DNA of 64,000 nt from Hyphomicrobiales bacterium. GTDB taxonomy: Bacteria; Pseudomonadota; Alphaproteobacteria; Rhizobiales; Rhizobiaceae. Position numbers and translations under genes: made by a program. The DNA lies in the NCBI GenBank assembly GCA_900468625.1, contig UBUL01000019.1:186001-250000 (forward strand), in the 5' to 3' direction. The stretch's first letter is position 1. Each line of letters begins with the position of its first letter. Shown here piece by piece: positions 48,079 to 56,520 of this stretch. The notes beneath the pieces are model-generated. The model was not told the origin of the DNA. It saw only the letters and a list, made by a program, of their open reading frames with translations, and made no database searches.

Positions 48079-49494
48079 TCAGACCCAGCCCATCAGCAGG
48101 CCATAGGCAAGGCCGAGGACGGAGCAGGCGGCGAGCACTGTCAGCATGCCGACCTTGAAACGGAACACCGCGATCATCGCACCAAGTGTCAGCACGAAGG
48201 AGGCGATATTCAGCGAGCTTAAGACCGGCGCGTCGAAGCTGATCCCGAACCCATGGATCGGGTATGTTTGAGAAAACAGAACATGCAGCGCGAACCACAC
48301 CGCAAGGTTCATGATAACACCGACGATGGCCGCCGTGATGGCCGAGAGCGCCGCCGACAGGGCCTTGTTGCTCCTCAAGCTCTCGATGAACGGCGCACCG
48401 AGAAAGATCCAAAGGAAGCAGGGAACGAAGGTCACCCAGGTGGTCAGCAATCCGCCGAGTGTTGCGGCAAGCAAGGGGCTGAGCGAACCCGGTGCGCGAT
48501 AGGCGCCCATGAAGCCGACGAATTGCGTGACCATGATCAATGGACCCGGCGTCGTTTCGGCCATGCCGAGACCATCGAGCATTTCGCCGGGTTTGAGCCA
48601 ACCGTAATGGTCGACAGCCTGCTGGGCGACGTAGGACAGGACGGCATAGGCACCGCCGAACGACACGGCGGCCGTCTTCGAAAAGAAGAAGCCGATATCC
48701 GTGAAGATGTTTGCGGAGCCGAATACGGCCCACAAGACGAGTGTAGGGGCGAGCCATAATAGCAGGAAGGTGCCGGCAATCCTGATCGACCAGCCGATCG
48801 AGGGCCGCGCATGTAGGGGCGTTTCTTCGCCAAGGGCGGTGTCCGCATCGGCGACCTGTTTTCCGCCAGCCTTTGCGTGGTTTCCGCCGGGCGCAAATGC
48901 CGCCCATCCGGCCCGATTACCGAGGTAGCCGATAATGGCGGCTGCAAGAACGACAAGCGGGAAGGGCGTATGGAAGAGTGCCAGCGCCACGAAGGCGGCC
49001 ACAGCCAGTCCTCTCAGGACATTGTTCTTCAAAGCGCGCCGGCCGATCCTGAGCACGGCTCCGACGACGATCGCCAGCACGGCTGCCTTGAGCCCGAAGA
49101 ACAGGGCCTGGACTGCGCCGACATTGCCGAAGATGGCATAGATCCAGCTCACCGCCATGATGGCGACAAGACCGGGGAGCACGAACAGGATGCCCGCAAC
49201 CAGGCCGCCCTTGGTCTTGTGCAGAAGCCAGCCGATATAGATGGCCAGTTGCTGCGCTTCCGGTCCCGGCAGCAGGTGGCAATAGTTCAATGCCTGGAGG
49301 AAGCGGTTGTCGCCGATCCAGCGTTTCTCGTCGACGAGGATGCGGTGCATGACGGCGATCTGGCCGGCGGGACCCCCGAAGCTCAAGGCAGCCACGCGCG
49401 CCCAGACGCGCGTGGCTTCACCGAATGAAATGCCGTGCGCCGGCGTATCGTTGGATCGGTGCGGCGCTGTGCCGAGATGTTCGATCTTGCTCAT
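48079..49494 (-). CDS. chrA: Chromate transporter ChrA
   Basis: A 471-residue, long-chain CHR-family protein with two homologous halves. Half one has LSFGGPAGQIAVMHRILVDEKRW and HLLPGPEAQQLAIYIGW; half two has VSFGGAYAVLSYVAQQAVDHYGW and ETTPGPLIMVTQFVGFMGAY. It exports chromate from the cytoplasm. ATG 49494 is used, as the upstream frame overlaps chrB. It lies 16 bases after the chrB stop and just ahead of the MFS gene. Confidence 0.95.
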   Translation of the reverse strand: MSKIEHLGTAPHRSNDTPAHGISFGEATRVWARVAALSFGGPAGQIAVMHRILVDEKRWIGDNRFLQALNYCHLLPGPEAQQLAIYIGWLLHKTKGGLVAGILFVLPGLVAIMAVSWIYAIFGNVGAVQALFFGLKAAVLAIVVGAVLRIGRRALKNNVLRGLAVAAFVALALFHTPFPLVVLAAAIIGYLGNRAGWAAFAPGGNHAKAGGKQVADADTALGEETPLHARPSIGWSIRIAGTFLLLWLAPTLVLWAVFGSANIFTDIGFFFSKTAAVSFGGAYAVLSYVAQQAVDHYGWLKPGEMLDGLGMAETTPGPLIMVTQFVGFMGAYRAPGSLSPLLAATLGGLLTTWVTFVPCFLWIFLGAPFIESLRSNKALSAALSAITAAIVGVIMNLAVWFALHVLFSQTYPIHGFGISFDAPVLSSLNIASFVLTLGAMIAVFRFKVGMLTVLAACSVLGLAYGLLMGWV

Positions 49495-49510
49495 GTCGGT
49501 TTCCTGTGCG

Positions 49511-50494
49511 TCAGCCACGCTTGGCGCGGAAATATTGGTAGAGATTGTCGAACACCGGCCTGCCCTGGGTGATCCGCTGCTCGTCATCGGGATTGGCCGC
49601 CGTGATGCCCGAGAGTAGGCTGGCAATGCCGGTCGCTTCCTCGCGCCCGAACTTTCCGTCCTTCAGGTCGATGTCGTGAACGATCTCGGCGATTGCCTGC
49701 AGGGCGGGATCGGTCAGATCCGCGCGTGTCAGCAAGACCTCGAAACTGCAGCGATCGCCTTCATGGGTGATCTCGCCTTCGAACATGTCGAACCGCAGCT
49801 CGCCTGCATTCGGGACATAGCCCTTGCCCGGCACGAAACGGATGATGGCGTCGGGATCGATGAAGCGATGAATGAGCCACGCGCAGGCGATACGGTCGAC
49901 ATAGACCCCCTGACGGGTGACCCAGGTCCGCCCCTTCAGGTCCGCCGCCGTCTGTGGTGTCGTCTTCTGCTGATCGTTGTTCATCTTGGCGTCCTCCGCG
50001 AGCCGAGCCTCGAGCGCGGCGATCAGTCCCTCCGCCGATAGGCGGGCGGTGGCATCGAAGAAGTCGATCGCCACGATCTCTGCGAGCCGCTTGCGCAGGC
50101 GGACGAGATGCGGTCGTATCTCCGCCATCTCGTCCGCGCTCGATGCCGCCTCGAGCTTTTCTTCAAGACCGCGGGCATCCTTGACGATCGCCTCATAGTC
50201 CTCGTCGCGCGCCGCGTCGAACAGTGCGCGCGCCTGTGCATCGGAGAGGCCGTCGATCAGCCGGGCCTCGCACACCATCGCCTCGCCGCCGCCTTCGACG
50301 ATCTCCTTCAGCAGCCACTCGAAATCTTCCTGCGTCTCGGCGTTGGCCGGCAGCGCATAGACCGTGCTTTTGACGGCGACCGCGCCGATGCCCTGCAGGC
50401 GGCGCCAGATTTTAACCCGAAAATAGGCTGGCTTACTCGGCAACTGGTGGATCAGCAGCAGCCAGCGCTGCTCGGTCGTTGAATCTGTGTTCAT
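49511..50494 (-). CDS. chrB: Chromate resistance protein ChrB
   Basis: A 327-residue protein. The N-terminal ChrB domain (about 10-150) starts RWLLLIHQLPSKPAYFRVKIW, and the C-terminal ChrB domain (about 190-325) contains WVTRQGVYVDRIACAWLIHRFID and FDMFEGEITHEGDRCSFE. ChrB proteins are chromate-responsive regulators or accessory resistance proteins. ATG 50494 is chosen because the region upstream is the divergent promoter of the dismutase gene. First gene of the leftward chrB-chrA-MFS set. Confidence 0.93.
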   Translation of the reverse strand: MNTDSTTEQRWLLLIHQLPSKPAYFRVKIWRRLQGIGAVAVKSTVYALPANAETQEDFEWLLKEIVEGGGEAMVCEARLIDGLSDAQARALFDAARDEDYEAIVKDARGLEEKLEAASSADEMAEIRPHLVRLRKRLAEIVAIDFFDATARLSAEGLIAALEARLAEDAKMNNDQQKTTPQTAADLKGRTWVTRQGVYVDRIACAWLIHRFIDPDAIIRFVPGKGYVPNAGELRFDMFEGEITHEGDRCSFEVLLTRADLTDPALQAIAEIVHDIDLKDGKFGREEATGIASLLSGITAANPDDEQRITQGRPVFDNLYQYFRAKRG

Positions 50495-50521
50495 CGCAAG
50501 GACTGTATCATGCAGAAAGAC

Positions 50522-50577
50522 AATTGCAACACTTGTATCATTTTCCGTTCGAGCGTATCGTCCTCGTCGTTGCAATT
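50522..50577. promoter_or_regulatory. Inverted repeat in the divergent chromate promoter
   Basis: AATTGCAAC (50522-50530) and GTTGCAATT (50569-50577) are exact reverse complements 38 bases apart. TGTATCA also occurs twice nearby (about 50513 and 50534). The site lies between chrB and the dismutase fusion gene and could be the ChrB operator; this is inference. Confidence 0.5.
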
Positions 50578-50594
50578 CCGCCAGTGAGGACACG

Positions 50595-51572
50595 ATGCTG
50601 CACCGGATCATGCCGCTCCCCTTCAAGCCTCCGCATCTCGATGGTCTTTCCGAGAAGCTGCTGACGAGCCACTACGAGAATAATTACGGCGGTGCAGTTC
50701 GCCGTTTGAACGCGATCGAACATCGCCTCGATGAACTCGACTGGGGCTCGGCTCCAGTCTTCGACATCAATGGCCTGAAGCGCGAGGAACTGATCGCGGC
50801 GAACTCGGCGATCCTGCATGAGATCTACTTCGACGGTCTCGGCGGATCGGGGGATGCAGCCGGCGATCTGGCGGCCACGCTCGAACGGGATTTTGGCAGC
50901 GTCGCGGCCTGGCGATCGCAGTTCTCCGGCTGTGCCAAGGCGCAGGCCGGCGGTTCGGGCTGGACGCTGCTCACCTGGTCGGAGCGCCATCGCCGCCTGA
51001 TGATCCAATGGGGTCAGGATCATACCAATTGCCTGGCTGGCAGCATTCCGATCATGGCGCTCGACATGTACCAGCATGCCTATCATATCGATTTTGGTGC
51101 CAAGGCCGGCGCCTATGTCGACGCCTTCATGAAAAATATCCATTGGGAGCGCGTCGCCGAGCGATACAAACGTGTGATGCGGATGGAGAGTGCCTTTGCC
51201 GAGGCCACGGTCCCCGCGACAAATGACAATCTAGTGGCAGCGGAAGATTTGCGCAGCCGCCTCGAGCGCCAGGAAGATATTCTCCTGCTCGATGTGTGTC
51301 TGGCCGAGGACCTGCCCAAACGCAGCGACATGCTGCCGGGTGCGCTGCTGCGCGCGCCCGAGACGATTGCCTCTTGGGCCGACGAAATGCCCAAGGACAG
51401 GCCGATCGTCGTTTATTGCGTCTATGGTTTCCAGGTGAGTGGCAATGCGGTGGCCGAGTTGCGCCGCCGCGGGCTTAAGGCGCAGGGGCTTGCCGGCGGA
51501 ATTGCTGCCTGGCATGCGATCGGCGGCCCGACTGTGCCCTTGGCAAGCGCAGAAAACCAACAAGGGAGATGA
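50595..51572 (+). CDS. Superoxide dismutase-rhodanese fusion (ChrC-ChrE-like)
   Basis: A 325-residue two-domain protein. The Fe/Mn superoxide dismutase domain (about 1-200) has apparent metal ligands His26 (SHYENNYGG), His75 (ILHEIYFDG), Asp157 and His161 (LDMYQHAYHIDF). A rhodanese domain (about 212-312) follows, with active-site Cys275 in VVYCVYGFQ and LAGGIAAW. Chromate clusters of alphaproteobacteria often encode ChrC (dismutase-like) and ChrE (rhodanese-like) as separate proteins; here they are one chain. ATG 50595 follows GAGGACACG. Confidence 0.9.
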   Translation: MLHRIMPLPFKPPHLDGLSEKLLTSHYENNYGGAVRRLNAIEHRLDELDWGSAPVFDINGLKREELIAANSAILHEIYFDGLGGSGDAAGDLAATLERDFGSVAAWRSQFSGCAKAQAGGSGWTLLTWSERHRRLMIQWGQDHTNCLAGSIPIMALDMYQHAYHIDFGAKAGAYVDAFMKNIHWERVAERYKRVMRMESAFAEATVPATNDNLVAAEDLRSRLERQEDILLLDVCLAEDLPKRSDMLPGALLRAPETIASWADEMPKDRPIVVYCVYGFQVSGNAVAELRRRGLKAQGLAGGIAAWHAIGGPTVPLASAENQQGR

Positions 51573-51576
51573 TGCC

Positions 51577-52047
51577 ATGAAGTGGGTTACCCGTGAGCGC
51601 CCGGTCATCGACCGTATCGCCTGTCCCTGGCTGATTGCGCGCTTCATCGACAAGGAGCCGGAGTTTCTGTTCGTGCCGCCCGACCAGGTGATCAAGGTTG
51701 CCGAAGAAACCGGGGCGACACCCTATGACGTCCCAAATGTCGAATACACCCATGTCGGCGACGGCTGCAGCTTCGACACCTTTGTCGCCAAACATGGTCT
51801 CGACACCGATCCGGCGATCGTCACCATCGCCGCCATCGTTCGCGGCGCCGACACCGACCGGCACGACCTGACGCCGCAATCGGCAGGATTGCTTGCGATC
51901 TCCATGGGGCTTCGGGACGTGACGCCTGATGACCATGAGGTTCTAAAGCATGGCTTCGTTATCTATGACGCACTCTATGCCTGGGCCTCGCGTCGCAAGG
52001 CGGAGACGCATAGCTGGCCGCCCGCCGGGACGCCAACCGCGGCGTAA
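51577..52047 (+). CDS. ChrB C-terminal-domain-only protein
   Basis: A 156-residue protein. WVTRERPVIDRIACPWLIARFID and YTHVGDGCSFDTFV match the C-terminal half of ChrB; the N-terminal domain is absent. ATG 51577 follows AAGGGAG. It lies 4 bases after the dismutase-rhodanese gene in one operon, so it probably works with it in the chromate response. About 40% of positions agree with the same domain of the full ChrB by eye. Confidence 0.88.
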   Translation: MKWVTRERPVIDRIACPWLIARFIDKEPEFLFVPPDQVIKVAEETGATPYDVPNVEYTHVGDGCSFDTFVAKHGLDTDPAIVTIAAIVRGADTDRHDLTPQSAGLLAISMGLRDVTPDDHEVLKHGFVIYDALYAWASRRKAETHSWPPAGTPTAA

Positions 52048-52275
52048 CATCGCCTGCTTCGCGATCGAAAAAGGCTCACGATCAGCTCGGTGACGAGGGA
52101 TGGATGGGCTGCCAGCGTCGTCAGGTTGCGTTGATTCCAACCGGGTGAGCTTCGCGAACCAGATAGTGACATTCGCGGCAGGGCATCCCGCCGAGACCGG
52201 CGCCCGCGGTGAGCGGCATAGATCAAACACATAGGGAAGGGGCAACGCAAACGAGGGCGATGAAAGGAGCACGAC

Positions 52276-53160
52276 ATGACTGCAAGACTCGCAATCGGCG
52301 CCATCCTGGTGCTGATCTCCATGGTACCCGCATACGCCGATCCCGATTGGACGGAGGTCGGCAAAGCGCTTGGCAAATCCGGCGCGCAAATGTCGGGCGG
52401 CATCTACCGCGTGGGGTTGCCGCGCTCGGACCTGAAGGTCACCTTGGACGGTGTGCAGCTCAAACCGGCGCTGGCGCTCGGCTCATGGCTTGCATTCAAA
52501 CCGATGGGTGATAGCGACGCCATGGTGATGGGCGATCTCGTTCTGACCCAGCCGGAAGTCAACCCGGTGATGACGAAGCTGCTCGACAGCGGAATCGACG
52601 TGACTGCCCTCCACAATCATTTGCTGCGGTCCGAACCGGCCACCATGTACATGCATGTCCTCGGACATGGCGATCCGATCAAGCTGGCAACAGCCTTGCA
52701 TGCCGCGTTGCAGGAGAGCGGGACACCGCTTTCGGACACACCAGCGAGCGCTTCGTCTGCCTCCATCGATCTCGACACCGCGGCCATCGATCGGGTGCTT
52801 GGCCACAAGGGCAAGGTGAATGGCGGCGTCTACCAGATGAGCATCCCCCGTGCGGAAACGATCAAGGACGACGGTATGGACGTGCCGGAGGCGATGGGCT
52901 CGGCAATCGCCATCAACTTCCAGCCGACCGGGAAAGGCAGCGCGGCGATCACGGGTGACTTCGTGCTCATCGCCTCTGAGGTCAACCCGGTGTTGCGCGC
53001 ATTGCGGGCCAGCGGAATCGAAGTCACTGCCGTGCACAATCACATGCTCGGCGACCAGCCCCGGCTGTTCTTCATGCACTTCTGGGCAAACGACGGCGTG
53101 GCCAAGCTTGCGCAAGGGCTGAGGTCCGCCTTGGACAAGATCAACCTGCAGCACTCCTGA
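52276..53160 (+). CDS. DUF1259-family (LppY/LpqO) secreted protein
   Basis: A 294-residue exported protein with a signal peptide (residues 1-22, cleavage after AYA). It contains two copies of the DUF1259 unit: MSGGIYRVGLPRSDLKV...TALHNHLL in the first half and VNGGVYQMSIPRAET...TAVHNHML in the second. The HNH pairs may bind metal. It follows the ChrB C-terminal gene by 228 bases on the same strand; other chromate clusters also carry this family, but the function is unknown. Confidence 0.85.
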   Translation: MTARLAIGAILVLISMVPAYADPDWTEVGKALGKSGAQMSGGIYRVGLPRSDLKVTLDGVQLKPALALGSWLAFKPMGDSDAMVMGDLVLTQPEVNPVMTKLLDSGIDVTALHNHLLRSEPATMYMHVLGHGDPIKLATALHAALQESGTPLSDTPASASSASIDLDTAAIDRVLGHKGKVNGGVYQMSIPRAETIKDDGMDVPEAMGSAIAINFQPTGKGSAAITGDFVLIASEVNPVLRALRASGIEVTAVHNHMLGDQPRLFFMHFWANDGVAKLAQGLRSALDKINLQHS

Positions 53161-53462
53161 TCGCGGTGTCGTAGAAAGGGAGTCCGTGTCGAGACTGAAT
53201 TGGACCAGGTAGAACGACCGTTATTTCAGGTAGCTCCGAACTACGTCGAGATCGATCGAGGCCACGGCGGGAGCGATCCTGCTTGCGGTGGCAAGCCGCG
53301 AAATCGTGTTCGCCTGAGATGCCTGACAGCCGAGGTAGGATGCGTATCTCAGATCATGAGGGCATGCCGGGGCCAACTGCCGCCATGTCTCGAACCGTCA
53401 TCCGACCAATTAAACTATAGCCTTGCAAGCCGATTGCATGGCGGCAAGATACAGGCCTACCT
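53161..53462. other. Intergenic region between convergent operons
   Basis: 302 bases with no supported gene. It holds an 8-bp inverted repeat enclosing a 65-base, tRNA-like stretch (53380-53444) that I do not accept as a tRNA. Either convergent operon could terminate here. Confidence 0.4.
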
Positions 53463-54155
53463 TCAAGTCCGCACTCGAAGAGCTCCTTCCAGCCGGTCGG
53501 CGATTTGAGTGACAATATAGGCGATCACCATGTAGATCACGACGGCGACAAGGAAGGCTTCGAGATAGTAGAAGTTCAGTGCGGCGGTCAATTGCGACTG
53601 CGCGAAAATGTCCACCACTTCAATGGCGAACCCGAGCGAAAGCGCCTTCATGATGACCATGAACGAGTTGGCGAGATCCGGAATGGCTGCGACGATGACC
53701 TGCGGGAGCATCACGCGGCGGAAGAGCTGGTTCTTCCTGTAGCCCAGCGAATAGGCGGCATCTGACTGGCCTGTATCGAAAGAGTTCAAGGCGCCTTTGA
53801 CAACTTCCGCCTGGAAAGCCGCGACGCAGGCGGTCAGGGCGATGATGAGGGTCACCCAGTTCGGCGTCGAATGGCCGTTGTACTCCACACCGACGAGCGA
53901 GGAGAGGAATTGCAGCGTCGAAGGCAGCCCATAGTAGGCGAGGAAGATCACCACCACCATCGGCACGCCCTTGAAGGCGACCTTGTAGGCGACGACGAGT
54001 TCCCGGAGTACCGGGATCCTGCGGTATTCGACCATGGCGAACAGGCTGCCGATGATCGTCGAGAGGATAAAGATAGCAAACGCCATCGCAAGCGTCAGCG
54101 GCACTGCGCCAAGGATGTCCCAGAAATCGGGGAGAAGAACGTCGATATCAAACAT
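53463..54155 (-). CDS. Polar-amino-acid-type ABC transporter permease, second subunit
   Basis: A 230-residue HisM/GlnP-type permease with about five membrane helices. The EAA loop reads GALNSFDTGQSDAAYSLGYR and KNQLFRRVMLPQ, and GVPMVVVIFLAYYGLP is typical of the family. It is the last gene of a leftward operon: LysR, flavoprotein, ATPase, binding protein, permease, permease. It starts 19 bases after the first permease's stop. Confidence 0.9.
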   Translation of the reverse strand: MFDIDVLLPDFWDILGAVPLTLAMAFAIFILSTIIGSLFAMVEYRRIPVLRELVVAYKVAFKGVPMVVVIFLAYYGLPSTLQFLSSLVGVEYNGHSTPNWVTLIIALTACVAAFQAEVVKGALNSFDTGQSDAAYSLGYRKNQLFRRVMLPQVIVAAIPDLANSFMVIMKALSLGFAIEVVDIFAQSQLTAALNFYYLEAFLVAVVIYMVIAYIVTQIADRLEGALRVRT

Positions 54156-54174
54156 GGTGTGTTCCTTCCTTCGA

Positions 54175-54882
54175 TCAGACGCTTGCCATCAGCGTGGTTC
54201 GGGCGGGCGTCGCGCTTGAAGCGAACTTCGCGGAACGAAGCTCGAAGGAGCGGACGATCAGCCATGCGACCAGACACAGGGCCGAATAGAGAACCGCCAG
54301 CACGAGGTAGGTTTCGAACTGGTACTGGTTGTAGTCGCGCTCCATGACGAGGTGCGCCGTCGCCATCACGTCGGCCGCGCCGATATACATGACGAGGGCG
54401 ACGTTGTGGATGAGGTAGATGATGGAGTTTCCATAGCCCGGTAGCGCGATGTGCACGGCCTGCGGAGCGAGCACACGCACCAGCTTGTGCCCGAACGTGT
54501 AGCCGAGGCTGTCGGCCGCGTCGTGCTGGCCCCGCTCGACGGCAAGGTAGGCGGGGCGCATGACTTCCGACAGATAGCCGCCATGGTAGAGGCTCAAGCC
54601 GAGCATCGCGGCGATCGTCGGCGACACGAAGTCCTCGATGCCGAATACGCCGACAAGCACTGGAAGCCCGTAGAAGGCCACGAACAACTGGAGCACGACG
54701 GGCACGCTGCGGGCGTAGGATACATAGAGATCGGCCAACTGACTAATCACGAGGATCCTGCGCACCCGGAACGTCGTCGCAATCAAGGCCAGCACGAAGC
54801 CGGCGACCATGGCCGTGAACGTGATCGCAAGCGTCAGCGGCAAGGCCGAGAGCAGCTCGGGGATCATTATCGAAAGGTCCAC
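54175..54882 (-). CDS. Polar-amino-acid-type ABC transporter permease, first subunit
   Basis: A 235-residue permease with about five helices. ARSVPVVLQLFVAFYGLPVL and the EAA loop AVERGQHDAADSLGYTFGHK mark the HisMQ family. It pairs with the next permease. Both are encoded downstream of the binding protein. Confidence 0.9.
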   Translation of the reverse strand: MDLSIMIPELLSALPLTLAITFTAMVAGFVLALIATTFRVRRILVISQLADLYVSYARSVPVVLQLFVAFYGLPVLVGVFGIEDFVSPTIAAMLGLSLYHGGYLSEVMRPAYLAVERGQHDAADSLGYTFGHKLVRVLAPQAVHIALPGYGNSIIYLIHNVALVMYIGAADVMATAHLVMERDYNQYQFETYLVLAVLYSALCLVAWLIVRSFELRSAKFASSATPARTTLMASV

Positions 54883-54938
54883 TTCGGAACACTCCTTGTT
54901 TCAGTCTCGGGCCTGGTCGCCGGGATCGTGGTCCTGCC

Positions 54939-55757
54939 TCACTTCATGTACGCGGTGATGTCCTCGCCGAACCACTTTTGCGAGAGTTTTGCGAGCGTGC
55001 CGTCGGCTTTCAGCTCCTTCAGGGCCTTGTCGATACCGTCGGCCAGCGCCTTGTTCTCCTCGGAGCGATGGATCAGGACGAAGGTATTGTTGATCGCGAC
55101 AGGTTCGCTCGCCTGTATGTTCAGCTTCTGCTGGTCGATCACGGTCTGCTCGCCAAGGTTCGAGGGCAGGACCAGCGCGTCATACTTGCCGTTTTCGACC
55201 TCCTTCAGACGGTCCGGATAGGGGACACCAGCGCTCGAAGCCGTGATTTCGATCTTGTAATTGGGGTTCTGCTCCTGCCACGCGGTGGCGAACTTGTAGA
55301 TGCCGCCGCCTGCCGTGACGGGCACGATCTTCTTGCCGACGAGGTCCTTCATTTCCTTGATGCCGCCGTCCTTGCGGCTGTAGATCTTGATCAGGCTGGC
55401 GCCAATCGGGGCATCCGGAATGAGGAACTGCTTTTCGCGTGCGGGCGCACGGTAGTAGCCGCCGGTGGCAATGTCGTACTTGCCGGTCGCAAGACCCGTT
55501 TCCTGTGCGATGTCGGCAGCACCTTCCATCACGAATTTGTACTGCGGCAGCTTGGCGTTGATCGCCTTCAGCACGTCAGGCTCATAGCCCTGCGGCTCGA
55601 CGCCGATCGCGCCCCAGGAAAGCGGCTTCGATTCTGCCGCGGTGGCGATCTTGATCGTGCGCACGTCCTCAGCAAAGGAGGCGGTTGCGAAGGCGATCGC
55701 GACGCCTGCTACGGCGAGACCGAGACCACGGCGCGAGATTGAACCCATGGAAGTCAT
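54939..55757 (-). CDS. Polar-amino-acid-type ABC transporter substrate-binding protein, Tat-like signal
   Basis: A 272-residue SBP_bac_3-type periplasmic protein. The N-terminus SISRRGLGLAVAGVAIAFATA has a twin-arginine-like motif then a hydrophobic stretch and SFA cleavage site. The mature protein has SKPLSWGAIGVEPQGYEPDVL and a C-terminal AKLSQKWFGEDITAYM. ATG 55757 has AAAGGATG upstream; ATG 55766 has none. The usual amino-acid-binding Arg/Asp pair cannot be confirmed, so the ligand is open. Confidence 0.88.
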   Translation of the reverse strand: MTSMGSISRRGLGLAVAGVAIAFATASFAEDVRTIKIATAAESKPLSWGAIGVEPQGYEPDVLKAINAKLPQYKFVMEGAADIAQETGLATGKYDIATGGYYRAPAREKQFLIPDAPIGASLIKIYSRKDGGIKEMKDLVGKKIVPVTAGGGIYKFATAWQEQNPNYKIEITASSAGVPYPDRLKEVENGKYDALVLPSNLGEQTVIDQQKLNIQASEPVAINNTFVLIHRSEENKALADGIDKALKELKADGTLAKLSQKWFGEDITAYMK

Positions 55758-55771
55758 TTCAGGCATCCTTT

Positions 55772-56512
55772 CTACTGGATCGCGCGTTCGGAATTCAAAA
55801 ACTGAGCGAGGCGCGGGTTGGAGGGGGTGTCGAAGATTTCGGTAGGCGTGCCGTCGGCTGCGACGACACCCCGGTCCATGAAGACGATGCGGTTCGAGAT
55901 GTTCTTGGCAAATTGCATCTCGTGAGTGACGAGAAGCGAGGTGATGCCCGAGGACGTCACATCCTTGATCACCTTCAGAACCTCGTTCACCAGTTCGGGG
56001 TCAAGCGACGAGGTCGGCTCGTCGAAAAGCATCACGTCCGGCTTGACCGCGAGCGCTCTGGCGATGCCCGTTCTCTGGAGCTGGCCGCCGGAGAGCTGGG
56101 AGGGATAGTTGTCGAGCTTGTCGGACAGCCCCACTCGCTCGAGTTCCTGCAGCGCAATGGCGCGGGCCTCGTCCTTCGACTTGCGCTGCACGACGACGAG
56201 CGGGTCCATGACGTTCTGCATCACCGTCATGTTCTTGAAGACGTTGAACTGCTGGAACACCATCGCCGTGCGCAGGCGGATCGCCTGCACGGCGGCCTTG
56301 TCGGGATGGCCATAATCCATGCGGATATCATCGAACGCGATCGAGCCGGAAGACGGCTTGGCCAGATGGTTGATACACTTCAGAAGCGTCGTCTTACCCG
56401 TCCCGCTCGGACCGATGATCGACACGACGTCCCCGCGCTTCACCGACAGGTCGACGCCGTTCAGGATCTGCGTGCTTCCGTAGGCCAGTTTCAGGTTCTT
56501 GATCTCAAGCAT
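55772..56512 (-). CDS. Polar-amino-acid-type ABC transporter ATP-binding protein
   Basis: A 246-residue ATPase of the GlnQ/HisP type. Walker A is GPSGTGKTT (about 34), the signature is LSGGQLQRTGIARAL and Walker B is VMLFDEPTSSLDP, followed by LLVTHEMQFAKN. It is the first transporter gene after the flavin monooxygenase (8-base gap). Confidence 0.93.
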   Translation of the reverse strand: MLEIKNLKLAYGSTQILNGVDLSVKRGDVVSIIGPSGTGKTTLLKCINHLAKPSSGSIAFDDIRMDYGHPDKAAVQAIRLRTAMVFQQFNVFKNMTVMQNVMDPLVVVQRKSKDEARAIALQELERVGLSDKLDNYPSQLSGGQLQRTGIARALAVKPDVMLFDEPTSSLDPELVNEVLKVIKDVTSSGITSLLVTHEMQFAKNISNRIVFMDRGVVAADGTPTEIFDTPSNPRLAQFLNSERAIQ

Positions 56513-56520
56513 CTGTGGTC

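Noticed and set aside
53380..53444. A functional tRNA gene
   Set aside because: The stretch is about 65 bases, has no anticodon arm or CCA-like layout, and the box motifs are too close together.
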